Below, in pieces: positions 17,554-25,758 of a DNA stretch of 64,000 bases; the stretch's first letter is position 1; every line of letters begins with the position of its first letter. Position numbers and translations under genes: made by a program. Location of the stretch: NCBI RefSeq assembly GCF_900106995.1, contig NZ_FNOK01000036.1, forward strand, positions 35,648 through 99,647, given 5' to 3'. This DNA is from Saccharopolyspora shandongensis. GTDB taxonomy: Bacteria; Actinomycetota; Actinomycetes; Mycobacteriales; Pseudonocardiaceae. The notes beneath the pieces were generated by a model. The model was given only the letters and a program-made list of their open reading frames with translations. It was not told the DNA's origin and searched no databases.

Positions 17554-17762
17554 TGCCGCCTCCTGGTCGGGCTGCCCGCGGCGGGTTTTCCCTGCTATCG
17601 CGGTGTTTTCCGGGTGTTGCGGCAATGCTCCAACCATCACACCAGTGTGAAGGTCAAACCGGCCCGCTGTGCCGTCGGACACAGTCCTTCTGCCCGCTCG
17701 TCGCGACTTCACCTGATCATCCGTTCGACGTTCCAGTTCGGTGCGCGAGAATGCTTCTCGCG

Positions 17763-18617
17763 ATGGCTGAAAACACCGAGCTCGAATTGCTGATCATCGT
17801 CGTCGTCGCGGCCGATGACGAGACCGCTGCGCGCGCCGCCTGCCGCGACCTGGTGCGGCGGATCGACGGCCGGATCGTGGCGTCCGGGGACTGCTCCGAC
17901 GAGGAACCCGGCTGCTGGTCGGTCACGATCAGCCGGGCCAGCGCGGAGACCGGGCAGCACGTGGCCGGGTTGTCCCGCGCGGTGCGCAACTTCCTGCGCG
18001 AGCTCGGGCCCGACTACGCCAGGCACCGGGTGTCCTGCGAGCCGCCGACGGCGTGGACGGTGGTGGAGCACCCGGATCTGGTGGGCGATCTGGTCGCCGG
18101 CGGCGAGCGGCTGCTGGTCGAGGCGTGGTCCGGCGGGTCGATCCTGTTCGGCAGGCCCGACCCTGGCGACCCGGACGAACCGCCGGCGGAGGCACCAGAA
18201 GGCGTCAGCGACCTGGACGAACGCGGCAACCCGCGCCCGCGCCTGCGGCTGCTCGTGGACGTGGTCACCGAGCGGCGGGCGGGCGCGGAGTGGCCGGCAC
18301 GAGCGGTGGCCAGCCGCCTGTCGCACACGGCCATGATCAGCGAGTACACGGTGGATCCGCCGCTGGTCCGGGTCGCGATGGACCTCGGGCCGGCGCTCGG
18401 CGACCTGCCGGAGATCGTGCTCGGCGCGATTTCGACCCTCGGCGGCAACGGCTGGTCGCGGCTGCGCGTCGACGAGCACCGCGCCACCGCCCGGTGGTCG
18501 GCCGCACCGACGCCGCCGTCCGGCGTCGCGGCGATCGAGGTGTCCGCCGTCGAGGCCGAAGCGGACGAGGCGACAGCGGGCGGACCATCCACAGTGGGCA
18601 CCACGGGCCACGACTGA
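17763..18617 (+). CDS. Hypothetical protein
   Basis: A 284-residue acidic, soluble protein with no signal or membrane segment. It opens with a hydrophobic strand (LELLIIVVVAADDE) and has alternating strand-helix segments that suggest two ferredoxin-like domains (residues 5-80 and 165-255): the strand RLLVDVVTERRAG and the pattern LGDLPEIVLGAISTLGGNGWSRLRVDEHRATARW. I do not recognise the family. It is divergent from the deacetylase gene, with 209 bases between. Codon use is typical of the window. Confidence 0.72.
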   Translation: MAENTELELLIIVVVAADDETAARAACRDLVRRIDGRIVASGDCSDEEPGCWSVTISRASAETGQHVAGLSRAVRNFLRELGPDYARHRVSCEPPTAWTVVEHPDLVGDLVAGGERLLVEAWSGGSILFGRPDPGDPDEPPAEAPEGVSDLDERGNPRPRLRLLVDVVTERRAGAEWPARAVASRLSHTAMISEYTVDPPLVRVAMDLGPALGDLPEIVLGAISTLGGNGWSRLRVDEHRATARWSAAPTPPSGVAAIEVSAVEAEADEATAGGPSTVGTTGHD

Positions 18618-18630
18618 GCGACGACCGCAA

Positions 18631-18716
18631 TTTCAATGAGGTATTTCCATCCTCGTTCTGCGTGGCGGTGCGGGCGGCGGTGCAAGCTGCGCGGGTGGGC
18701 TATGCGCCTGCGGGGC
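18631..18716 (+). repeat. Dispersed intergenic repeat, copy 2
   Basis: Begins TTTCAATGAGG, then TTTCCATCCTCG and the core TGCGTGGCGGTGCGGG, followed by GGGTGGGCTATGCGCCTGCG. The left flank matches copy 4 (55.66 kb); the right flank matches copy 3 (35.2 kb, minus strand). Confidence 0.72.
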
Positions 18717-18785
18717 ATGCGACCGCTTTCGGGATGCGGTCCGTTAGCCATCGCGACTGCGGTCACCAGCCAAGACGAAAAGCGC

Positions 18786-18817
18786 TCAATGGAAATCGAA
18801 GGCCCGATTTCCATTGA
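18786..18817 (+). terminator. Perfect hairpin
   Basis: TCAATGGAAATCG pairs with CGATTTCCATTGA, a 13-bp perfect stem with a six-base loop, about 170 bases after the hypothetical gene. It may be a terminator or part of the local repeat. Confidence 0.45.
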
Positions 18818-19020
18818 ACCGCGGGCGCACCGGACGGCGGGGCGGGCAAAAGGCGCATTTCAGGAGGATCGCCTGCCGGTCGGGTGATCAATTTCCCTGG
18901 TCGTCACGCACCGCGATCGAGTCGTGATCATCCGCACCCACCTGCCTGCGCCGTCGCCGCCACCGGGCGCTAACTTGTGGGCCGATACAGCGTTGTGCAC
19001 CACGGAGGTCCAGAGTCCAG

Positions 19021-19281
19021 ATGGCGGGCGTCGAAGAAGTTCGCGCGGGAATTGCCTTGGCAAACCAGAAGATGCAGGAGAGCATCGCCGCCCTGCAACA
19101 GGGCAACCTCGCGCTCGAAGAGGCGCAGTCGGCCCTTGTCACCGCCACCCAGGGCAGCTCCCAGGAGGAGATGCAGCACGCGCACGGCTCGCTCGCCGAG
19201 GTGATGCAGGTGATCAGCGGGGTGCAGGCGCAGATCAGCGCGACGATCAACGCCACCGAGGGCTACGCGGGCCGCCTCTAG
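19021..19281 (+). CDS. Small helical-hairpin protein A of the FtsK-like module
   Basis: An 86-residue protein that is almost entirely helical: helix one about residues 3-44 with coiled-coil spacing (VEEVRAGIALANQKMQESIAALQQGN), a break at TQGSSQEE, and helix two about residues 50-80. Size and hairpin shape resemble WXG100 (ESAT-6-like) proteins, but the WXG turn is missing. It shares design with the next gene, from which it is separated by 55 bases, and both precede an FtsK/EccC-type ATPase. I infer that the two could pair. Function unknown. Confidence 0.72.
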   Translation: MAGVEEVRAGIALANQKMQESIAALQQGNLALEEAQSALVTATQGSSQEEMQHAHGSLAEVMQVISGVQAQISATINATEGYAGRL

Positions 19282-19336
19282 GTCCCGGCAACGGCGGAAA
19301 GTCCAACCCGACCTCGTAGACAGGCTCTGTGGCACC

Positions 19337-19588
19337 GTGTCGACACTCGACGAACTGATGCAGACGTTGCGCCTCGTGGAGGAACACCTGGCGGACGCGG
19401 GCGCCCACCTCGGCACCAGCCGGACCGCGCTCGCCGAGGCGGAGCAGGCGCTGGCGAAGCTCGACCCGGAACACCCGGAGACGGTGGTGCCGCCGAGCCT
19501 GCACCGCGCCGATGACCAGATCGAGCGATCCCTGGGGATGATCGAACACGTCCTCAACACGGTGCGCGACTTCGCCACCCGGTTGTAG
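19337..19588 (+). CDS. Small helical-hairpin protein B of the FtsK-like module
   Basis: An 83-residue helical hairpin starting at GTG. Helix one about residues 2-42 (LDELMQTLRLVEEHLADAG...), a proline-rich turn (DPEHPETVVPPS) and helix two about residues 55-82. It parallels protein A in length and design but not in obvious sequence identity. It lies 137 bases before the ATPase gene. A role as a partner or substrate of the ATPase is inferred from position only. Confidence 0.7.
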   Translation: MSTLDELMQTLRLVEEHLADAGAHLGTSRTALAEAEQALAKLDPEHPETVVPPSLHRADDQIERSLGMIEHVLNTVRDFATRL

Positions 19589-19725
19589 GACGCGGCGGCG
19601 TTCTCGGCTTTCGGCGCTCAACCGAGCCACATTCGCCCTCGTGCATGGGCACACCAGGGGCCTGCCCGACTCCTCGTCGAGTGGTATTTTGATCACGGTC
19701 TGTAACACGGGTTCCGAGGTGGGAC

Positions 19726-22551
19726 GTGGGTAAACGCAACGAGCGGCGGAGTCGGATCGAAGCGGCCTTCGAGCGCCTGCGAACCAGCATCGCCTCCGCG
19801 CTCGGCGCCGCCGAGCAGGAACACGACCGCGTCCTCGCCGAATGCTCGCAGCAGGAGTTCGCGCTGCGCATCGCCCAGGTCGGGGTGGCCGCGGCGGAAC
19901 GCGAACCGGCGGAGATCGCCGATCCCGAGAACCCGGTCTTCAAGGCCGCGATGCGGGAGGCGCTGCGCGAGCGGGCGGAGATCTACGCCGAGTGGACCGA
20001 GCAGGGCCCGGAGGAGCTCGGCGGGCTCGTCGCGGATGCCGCTCCCGGCGCAGCTGGGCTCCCGTGGCCGGCGTGGCTCGGCGAGGTCGGCACCCAGGAC
20101 GCCGTCGCGCCGCCGCCGGAGCTGTGGCGGATCGGCACCGCGACCGTCCCGGATTCGCCCGACCCGCAACCGTTCCCGGTCGCCATCCCGCTGCTGGACG
20201 AGTCGCACCTGCGGATCGTCACCGAGGACAACCCGGAATCCGCCGAAGCGCTGGTGCAGAACCTGCTGTTGCGGCTGCTCAGCCAGTTCCAGCCCGGCCT
20301 GGTGCGCATCCACGTCTGGGACGTCGCGCAGGTGACCGGCACGCTGCCGGGGCTCTACCCGCTGACCCGCGCGGGCCTGCTGACGGCGCACGATCCGACC
20401 CGGCTCGACGAGATGCTCGAAGCGCTCTCCGACCACATCCGGCGGATCCACACCGATTCGCTGGTGGGTGGGCACACGTCGCTGCGCTCGCTGGCCGCGG
20501 AAAGCGGGCACCGCTCGGAGCCCTGGCGGGTCGCGGTGCTGTTCGGCGATGGCAAGGCGCTGCGCGAGGAGCAGCAGCAACAGTTGCAGCGGATCGCGCG
20601 CAACGGCCTGGCCTGCGGCATCCAGCTGATCGTCGTGGACCTCTCGCTGACCGTGAACAGCGCGATCGAGTCCATCAAGCTGCTCGGCGGCGACCGGGCG
20701 CGCACCAGCATGACCGGGCCGGAAGCCGTTGTGCAGCTGGACGAATCGCCGTCGAGCAACGAGGTGACCAAGGCGTGCTCGGCGATCGCGGAGGCGTTCC
20801 TCGCCCGGCGGGCGCGGGTGCGGACCTTCGACGACCTGGTGCCGGAGCAGCTGTGGACGCAGCGCTCGACGGCCGGGCTGCACGCGCCGGTCGGGTTCAA
20901 CGAGGGCGAGCCGGTGTGGATCACCCTCGGCGACGGCAGCCCGCACACCCTGATCGGCGGCCCCAGCGGGTCGGGCAAGACGAACTTCCTCTACGGCATG
21001 CTCGGCGGGCTCGCGGCCCGCTACTCGCCGGACGAGCTGGAGCTCTACCTGCTGGACTTCAAGGAAGGCGTGTCGTTCGCCCAGTTCACCCCGGGCCGCC
21101 GCGACCGGAGCTGGCTGCCGAACGCGCAGCTGGTCGGGGTGAACGTCAACACCGACCGCGAGTTCGGGCTGGCGCTGCTGCGGTTCCTGGCCGACGAGAT
21201 GCGGCGGCGCGCGGAGTCCGCCAAGGAACACGAGGTCACCAAGCTGGAGGAGCTGCGCGACGCGGACCCGAACGGCCGGTGGCCGCGGATCGTCGCCGTG
21301 ATCGACGAGTTCCAGTACCTCTTCGCCGAGCGCGACCCGGTCACGGCGCAGGCCGCCGCGCTGCTGGAGGACGTCGCGCGGCGCGGCCGCTCGCAGGGCA
21401 TCCACCTGGTGCTGGCCAGCCAGGACGTGTCCGGGATCGAGGCGTTCTGGGGCAAGCCGGCGATCTTCGAGCAGTTCATCCTGCGGATCGCGCTGCCCAA
21501 GGCGCGGCGGGTGCTGGCCGAGCAGAACAACGCCGCGCTGGAGCTGCCGCGCTGGCACGCGGTCGTCAACCACGAGTCGGGCGTCAAGCACGGCAACAAG
21601 ATCGCGCGCATCCCGGACGCCACCGCGAAGAACACCTTCGACGCGCTGCAGCAAGAGCTGTGGAATCAGCGCGACAAGAACGCCCCGCCGCCGCGGTTGT
21701 TCGACGGCTCGAACCTGCCAGAGCTGTCCACGCTGGAGGATTACGCGAAGCTGCGGGCACCGGTGCCGGTGCCGAAGGTCCTGCTCGGGCAGATCATCGA
21801 CGTCAACGGCACGGCCGCCGCGGTCCGGCTCGTGCGCTCGCCGGGACGCAACATCGCGGTGATCGGATCGGTGCTGGCAGACGCGATCAGCGTGCTCGGC
21901 ACGGCGACGCTTTCCCTCGCGCGCCAATACGTTCCGGGCAGCATCAAGTTCACCATCGCGGCCCTGCTCGACGACATCGACGACGACGCCCGCGGCGTCG
22001 CCGAGGCGCTGCGCACCGACGGCCACGACGTCGAGCTGGTCGGCCTGGACGGCATCGAGGCCGCGCTGGCCGGCACCGCCGAGACGATCGACCAGCGGTC
22101 TGGCGCCGACGTGCCGCACGTCCTGGTGCTCTACGCCGCCGACGCGGCGCACACCACGCTGGAGCGCAAGGACCCGACCACCCGCGTCAGCGGGCTGGAC
22201 CACCTCCGGAAGATCCTCAAGCAGGGCCCGGAACTGCGGGTGCACGTGATCGGCTGGTGGCGCAGCGCGCAGCGCGTGAAGAACACCCTCGGCATGGGCC
22301 CGGTCGACGATATCGGCGCCTGGGTCGCCTTCGACGTGCACGGCCAGGAGCTGGCGGCGTTCGCGGCCGGGCAGGTGGTCAACTGGTCGCCGCGGGCGCG
22401 GCGCGGCCTGTTCTTCGACCGCGCGGTGCACTCCCGGCCCGAGGTGATCCTGCCCTTCGACCTCGGCGACCAGGCGAAGCCGGTGCCGGCGGTCCTGGCG
22501 CCGCAAGCAGCGGACGAGCGGTGCGAGATCCGGGAGGAAGCCGGTGACTGA
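19726..22551 (+). CDS. Soluble FtsK/SpoIIIE-like ATPase with coiled-coil N-terminus
   Basis: A 941-residue protein without membrane helices. Residues 1-100 are a coiled coil (RRSRIEAAFERLRTS...). Residues about 160-390 look like a degenerate P-loop domain. The central domain is an intact FtsK/SpoIIIE motor: Walker A GGPSGSGKTN near residue 410, Walker B RIVAVIDEFQ near 525, and RGRSQGIHLVLASQ near 560. Residues about 690-920 form a third, degenerate domain where the Walker A position reads GSVLADAISV. Three tandem domains recall EccC of type VII secretion, but there the first domain is active and membrane helices precede it. GAGGTGGGAC precedes the GTG. DNA or protein could be the cargo. Confidence 0.85.
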   Translation: MGKRNERRSRIEAAFERLRTSIASALGAAEQEHDRVLAECSQQEFALRIAQVGVAAAEREPAEIADPENPVFKAAMREALRERAEIYAEWTEQGPEELGGLVADAAPGAAGLPWPAWLGEVGTQDAVAPPPELWRIGTATVPDSPDPQPFPVAIPLLDESHLRIVTEDNPESAEALVQNLLLRLLSQFQPGLVRIHVWDVAQVTGTLPGLYPLTRAGLLTAHDPTRLDEMLEALSDHIRRIHTDSLVGGHTSLRSLAAESGHRSEPWRVAVLFGDGKALREEQQQQLQRIARNGLACGIQLIVVDLSLTVNSAIESIKLLGGDRARTSMTGPEAVVQLDESPSSNEVTKACSAIAEAFLARRARVRTFDDLVPEQLWTQRSTAGLHAPVGFNEGEPVWITLGDGSPHTLIGGPSGSGKTNFLYGMLGGLAARYSPDELELYLLDFKEGVSFAQFTPGRRDRSWLPNAQLVGVNVNTDREFGLALLRFLADEMRRRAESAKEHEVTKLEELRDADPNGRWPRIVAVIDEFQYLFAERDPVTAQAAALLEDVARRGRSQGIHLVLASQDVSGIEAFWGKPAIFEQFILRIALPKARRVLAEQNNAALELPRWHAVVNHESGVKHGNKIARIPDATAKNTFDALQQELWNQRDKNAPPPRLFDGSNLPELSTLEDYAKLRAPVPVPKVLLGQIIDVNGTAAAVRLVRSPGRNIAVIGSVLADAISVLGTATLSLARQYVPGSIKFTIAALLDDIDDDARGVAEALRTDGHDVELVGLDGIEAALAGTAETIDQRSGADVPHVLVLYAADAAHTTLERKDPTTRVSGLDHLRKILKQGPELRVHVIGWWRSAQRVKNTLGMGPVDDIGAWVAFDVHGQELAAFAAGQVVNWSPRARRGLFFDRAVHSRPEVILPFDLGDQAKPVPAVLAPQAADERCEIREEAGD

Positions 22552-22936
22552 GCAGATTCCGGCCGCGGAGCGGTACAAGGAGATCACCGCGCGGGCCACC
22601 ACCGCCGCGCAGCAGCTGCGCAAGCACGAGCGCGAGCGAGCCGGCGAGCTCGGCGAGGCGGTCGCCGCTGGGAAGCAGCGCCGGGAGGCCGCCGACGAAC
22701 AGCGCGAGAAGGTGCTCGACGACGTGCGCAAGCGGTGGAACGCCGCGATGGAAGCGCTGTGGAACGAGCGGTGGATGCAGGTCAAGGGCATGCCCGACCC
22801 GGACCGCAAGGCCGCACCGTCCACACCGGACGATTCCCGTCGCGATGTCCAGCAGGCATACAGGGCGCTCTACGACGCGCTCGAGAAGCCCCGCTTCGCC
22901 GCGAGTCTCCGCCCCCGCCGCAAGAAGGATTCCTAG
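22544..22936 (+). CDS. Coiled-coil protein C of the FtsK-like module
   Basis: A 130-residue, strongly charged protein. Residues 1-85 form a long helix with coiled-coil spacing (AAERYKEITARATTAAQQLRK onward), followed by a disordered linker and a basic tail (RPRRKKDS). The GTG start overlaps the ATPase gene by eight bases and has GGGAGG upstream, so it is translationally coupled to the ATPase and probably binds it. The basic tail could contact DNA. The 3' end overlaps the convergent TetR gene by four bases. No family recognised. Confidence 0.78.
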   Translation: MTEQIPAAERYKEITARATTAAQQLRKHERERAGELGEAVAAGKQRREAADEQREKVLDDVRKRWNAAMEALWNERWMQVKGMPDPDRKAAPSTPDDSRRDVQQAYRALYDALEKPRFAASLRPRRKKDS

Positions 22937-23535
22937 GCGGCGAAGAGCTCGTCGACGTGGCAGCGCAGCACGGCCTCGGCGTCCTCGCCGGTGCGCTGAC
23001 CGACGAGCACTGCCGTGCCCAGCCCGTGGTTCAGCGCGATCAGGCGAGCCGCTTCCACGGACGCGTCGCGATCTCCCGACAGCTCGCCGTCGGTCTGGGC
23101 CTTGCGCAGCGCGTCGGCGAGCTGCGCTTCGAGGTGGTTCAGCCCGGCTACGAAGGGCTGGTCGGCGAGTTCCGGGTCGGTCATCGCCAGCACCGCGTAG
23201 GAGGCGCCGACGAGGTGGAACGCCCGGCTCTCCTCGTCGGTCGGTAGCGCCTCGGCGAGGAACGCTTCGACGAAGGCGCGGCCCGACGGCGGGCTCGGCA
23301 TCCGCTCCAGCCGCGCCGCCCACCGCTCCTGGCTCTGCCGTTCCAGGTGGCGCAGGACGTCGTGCATCAGCTGGGCCTTGGTCTGGAAGTAGTACTGCAC
23401 CAGCCGCAGCGAGACGCCGGCTTCGGCGGCCACCGAACGCATCGTCACCGCGTGCAGCCCTTCGCGCGCAGCCACCCGCACCAGGCCCTCGGCTATCTGC
23501 GCCCGCCGTTGGTCGTGGTCGACGGTCTTCGGCAA
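22933..23535 (-). CDS. TetR family repressor
   Basis: A 200-residue regulator. The N-terminal helix-turn-helix is clear (RRAQIAEGLVRVAAREGLHAVTMRSVAAEAGVSLRLVQYYFQTKAQL, residues 10-56); the rest is an all-helical ligand and dimer domain. TTG start with GGAGGG upstream. It is divergent from the DHA2-type exporter gene, and two palindromes lie between the start codons, so it should repress both genes and release on binding an exported compound. Confidence 0.85.
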   Translation of the reverse strand: MPKTVDHDQRRAQIAEGLVRVAAREGLHAVTMRSVAAEAGVSLRLVQYYFQTKAQLMHDVLRHLERQSQERWAARLERMPSPPSGRAFVEAFLAEALPTDEESRAFHLVGASYAVLAMTDPELADQPFVAGLNHLEAQLADALRKAQTDGELSGDRDASVEAARLIALNHGLGTAVLVGQRTGEDAEAVLRCHVDELFAA

Positions 23536-23553
23536 TGCGGCTCCCTCCGTTGT

Positions 23554-23583
23554 GATACAAGTGTATCTGATACAGACGTATCA
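23554..23583. promoter_or_regulatory. Twin TetR operators
   Basis: Two palindromes abut: GATAC-AAGT-GTATC (23554-23567) and TGATAC-AGAC-GTATCA (23568-23583). Both have a four-base centre and the half-site TGATAC, and their centres lie about 15 bp apart. They sit between the starts of the divergent TetR and MFS genes. Confidence 0.72.
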
Positions 23584-23602
23584 TCAACTATGGAGGGCTC
23601 CC

Positions 23603-24982
23603 TTGCGACAGGGACGAACCGGCGGCGCGGTGCTCGCGCTGGCCTGCGCGGCGCAGCTGATGGTCGTGCTCGACGTCTCGGTGATCAACGTCGCGCTCCC
23701 GTCGATCCAGGCCGAGCTGGGCTTCACCCCCGAATCCCTGCAGTGGGTGGCGAACGGCTACCTGCTGACCTTCGGCGGATTCCTGCTGCTGGGCGGGCGA
23801 TTGGCCGACCTGCACGGCCGGCGGCGGATCTTCCTGGCCGGGCTCGCGGCGTTCTCCGCGGCGAGCCTGGTGGGCGGCTTGGCCACCGGCCCCGCCGCGC
23901 TGATCGCCGCCCGCGCCGCGCAAGGGCTCGGCGCGGCGGTGCTCGCCCCGGCGACCCTCAGCATGGTGACGACGACGTTCGCCGAAGGTCCACATCGGAC
24001 GCGAGCGCTGGCGACCTGGACCGCGGTCAGCGTGGCGGGCGGCGCCGCGGGCAATCTCGTCGGCGGCGCCCTCACCGAGTTCCTGTCCTGGCGGGCCACC
24101 TTGCTGATCAACGTGCCGATCGGCGCGCTGGCGCTGATCTCCGCGGCCCGCGTGCTTGCCGCCGACCGTCCTCTCGCGGCGCGCGAGACGCGCCTGGACC
24201 TGCCCGGTTCGATCCTCGCCACCGCGGGCCTCACCTGCCTGACCTACGGCGTCACGAACGTCCCGCTCGGCTGGACCGCCCCGCAGACCCTGGTGCCGCT
24301 CGCCACCGGAGTCGCCGCGCTGGTGCTCTTCACGGTGGTCGAAAGCCGATTCGCGGCCTCCCCGCTGGTGCCGCCGCAGCTGTTCCGGAATCGTTCGATC
24401 GCCGCGGGCAACGCGGTGATGTTGCTGGTAGGAGCGTGCTTCCAGGCGCCGATGTGGTACTTCCTCACGCTCTACATGCAGGACGTGCTGCACTACACCG
24501 CCCTGCAAACGGGCCTCGGCTTCCTGCCGCACACCCTCGTGACCATCGCGGCCGGACGGCTCCTCACGCCCTGGCTGATGCGCCACGCCAGCGGCCGAAC
24601 CTTGATCGTCGCCGGCGCGCTGATCGCCGCGGCCGGGTTCGTGTGGCAGAGCCGCATCGACGCGGACAGCGGATACCTGGCCGGGATCCTCGGTCCGGCG
24701 ATCGTCTTCTCCTTCGGCGGCGGCCTGCTGAACACGCCGCTCACGACCACGGTCACCGCTGGAACCGCCGCCACCGAGGCCGGTGCCGCCGCCGGTTTGA
24801 TGAACACCACCAAGCAGATCGGCGGCGCCTTCGGGCTCGCCGCGCTGATCTCCATCTCCGGCACCCAGGACCCGCAGGCACCGGTGGACTACGCGACGGC
24901 GTTCCTGGCCAGCGCGGGCATTCTCGTCGCGGCCGGTGTCGCGGCGGCGGCGCTACCGGCACGCCGCGACGGCGACCGCTGA
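23603..24982 (+). CDS. MFS multidrug exporter, DHA2 (14-helix) type
   Basis: A 459-residue exporter with about fourteen hydrophobic helices. Family marks: motif D-like LDVSVINVALPSIQ in helix one, the motif A GGRLADLHGRRRIFLAG between helices two and three, and motif C-like AVSVAGGAAGNLVGG in helix five. It is of the EmrB/QacA type and should expel drugs or metabolites using the proton gradient. TTG at 23603 is chosen because GGAGGG lies five bases before it; an upstream in-frame GTG would lie inside the operator. Confidence 0.85.
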   Translation: MRQGRTGGAVLALACAAQLMVVLDVSVINVALPSIQAELGFTPESLQWVANGYLLTFGGFLLLGGRLADLHGRRRIFLAGLAAFSAASLVGGLATGPAALIAARAAQGLGAAVLAPATLSMVTTTFAEGPHRTRALATWTAVSVAGGAAGNLVGGALTEFLSWRATLLINVPIGALALISAARVLAADRPLAARETRLDLPGSILATAGLTCLTYGVTNVPLGWTAPQTLVPLATGVAALVLFTVVESRFAASPLVPPQLFRNRSIAAGNAVMLLVGACFQAPMWYFLTLYMQDVLHYTALQTGLGFLPHTLVTIAAGRLLTPWLMRHASGRTLIVAGALIAAAGFVWQSRIDADSGYLAGILGPAIVFSFGGGLLNTPLTTTVTAGTAATEAGAAAGLMNTTKQIGGAFGLAALISISGTQDPQAPVDYATAFLASAGILVAAGVAAAALPARRDGDR

Positions 24983-25029
24983 GCGGCGTCGAGCCCGACG
25001 ACACCGGCCCGACCCACAAGGGTGAACTT

Positions 25030-25094
25030 GGCGTTTTCGCGCGAAAACGGCGCGTCCCCTGAGGGGCGGGCGCCGTTTTCGCGCGAAAACGGCG
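25030..25094. terminator. Double palindrome, bidirectional terminator between convergent genes
   Basis: CGTTTTCGCGCGAAAACG occurs twice (25032-25049, 25074-25091), each a perfect palindrome, flanked by GCGC so that the whole forms one long inverted repeat with loop GTCCCCTGAGGGGC. It lies between the convergent MFS and TetR genes. It belongs to the TTTCGCGCGAAA palindrome family of this window. Confidence 0.7.
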
Positions 25095-25119
25095 AAACCC
25101 GGGCAGGTCGCGGGCCGGA

Positions 25120-25668
25120 TCAGGCGGCGGCGTCCAGCAGCGATCGGGCAATCGCCTTGGCACGCTTGGCCGGTTCCGCCGTTCGCTCGCGCAGGGCGGT
25201 GACGTTCGCCCCGTCGATCAGCAGCATCAGCTGTTCGGCCAGCTGCCGGTGGTCGCGGTAGCCAGCCTCCACCAGCAGGCCATCCAGGAAGTCGGTGACC
25301 TCTTCCTTGTGCTCCGCCGCGACGCGGTGCGCCGCGCTGTCCGGGTCCGCCATCTCGACCATGGTGTTGATCGAGGCGCAGCCGCGGAAGTCCGGCGCCT
25401 CGAAACGCTCCGCGAAGGCGTCGAAGACCGCCAGCGGCCCGCCGCCGCGGTTGGCGACCTCGGCCTTCAGGCCCTCCAGCACGGCGTCTGCGTAGCCGCG
25501 CAGCATGGTCACGACCAGGTCGTCCTTGCTGCCGAAGTGCCGGTAGAACGAGGCGCGGCCGACACCCGAGACGGCGACCAGCCGTTCCACTCCGACCGCC
25601 CGGATGCCCTCGGTGTAGAAGAGCTGCTCCGCGGCCTCCACCAGACGTTCTCGAGCGCGCGTTGCCAT
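25120..25668 (-). CDS. TetR family repressor
   Basis: A 182-residue regulator with an N-terminal helix-turn-helix (ERLVEAAEQLFYTEGIRAVGVERLVAVSGVGRASFYRHFGSKDDL, residues 7-51) and a helical C-terminal domain carrying FRGCASINTM, as in TetR proteins of the AcrR/YxaF type. It is divergent from a pair of MFS genes, with two copies of an 18-bp palindromic element between, so it probably represses that pair and itself. Confidence 0.85.
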   Translation of the reverse strand: MATRARERLVEAAEQLFYTEGIRAVGVERLVAVSGVGRASFYRHFGSKDDLVVTMLRGYADAVLEGLKAEVANRGGGPLAVFDAFAERFEAPDFRGCASINTMVEMADPDSAAHRVAAEHKEEVTDFLDGLLVEAGYRDHRQLAEQLMLLIDGANVTALRERTAEPAKRAKAIARSLLDAAA

Positions 25669-25699
25669 GCCGCCACGATATCCGAGCTTGCGCCAAAAC

Positions 25700-25747
25700 G
25701 GAAACGATCGGTACCGTCCAGTACATGGAAACGATCGGTACCGTTTC
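25700..25747. promoter_or_regulatory. Two direct copies of a palindromic TetR operator
   Basis: GGAAACGATCGGTACCGT is repeated exactly at 25700-25717 and 25727-25744. The second copy extends to GAAACG...CGTTTC, an imperfect dyad. The 27-bp period places the sites about two and a half turns apart. They lie 32 bases from the TetR start and 12 bases from the MFS start. Confidence 0.72.
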
Positions 25748-25758
25748 GGGGAGCCTCC

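Larger units (their letters stand above)
18618..19020. other. Gene-free region with dispersed repeat and hairpin
   Basis: Holds repeat copy 2 (18631-18716) and the hairpin at 18786-18817. The remaining stretch to 19020 is a likely promoter region for the FtsK-like module. No gene is visible. Confidence 0.5.

Noticed and set aside
19021..19588. Calling proteins A and B WXG100 family members
   Set aside because: Length and helical hairpin fit, but no WXG turn or C-terminal secretion motif is present.
19693..22824. Minus-strand frame of 1043 codons opposite the FtsK-like ATPase
   Set aside because: It mirrors the codon bias of the real gene (Arg-, Val-, Gln-, Asp-rich) and has no motif.
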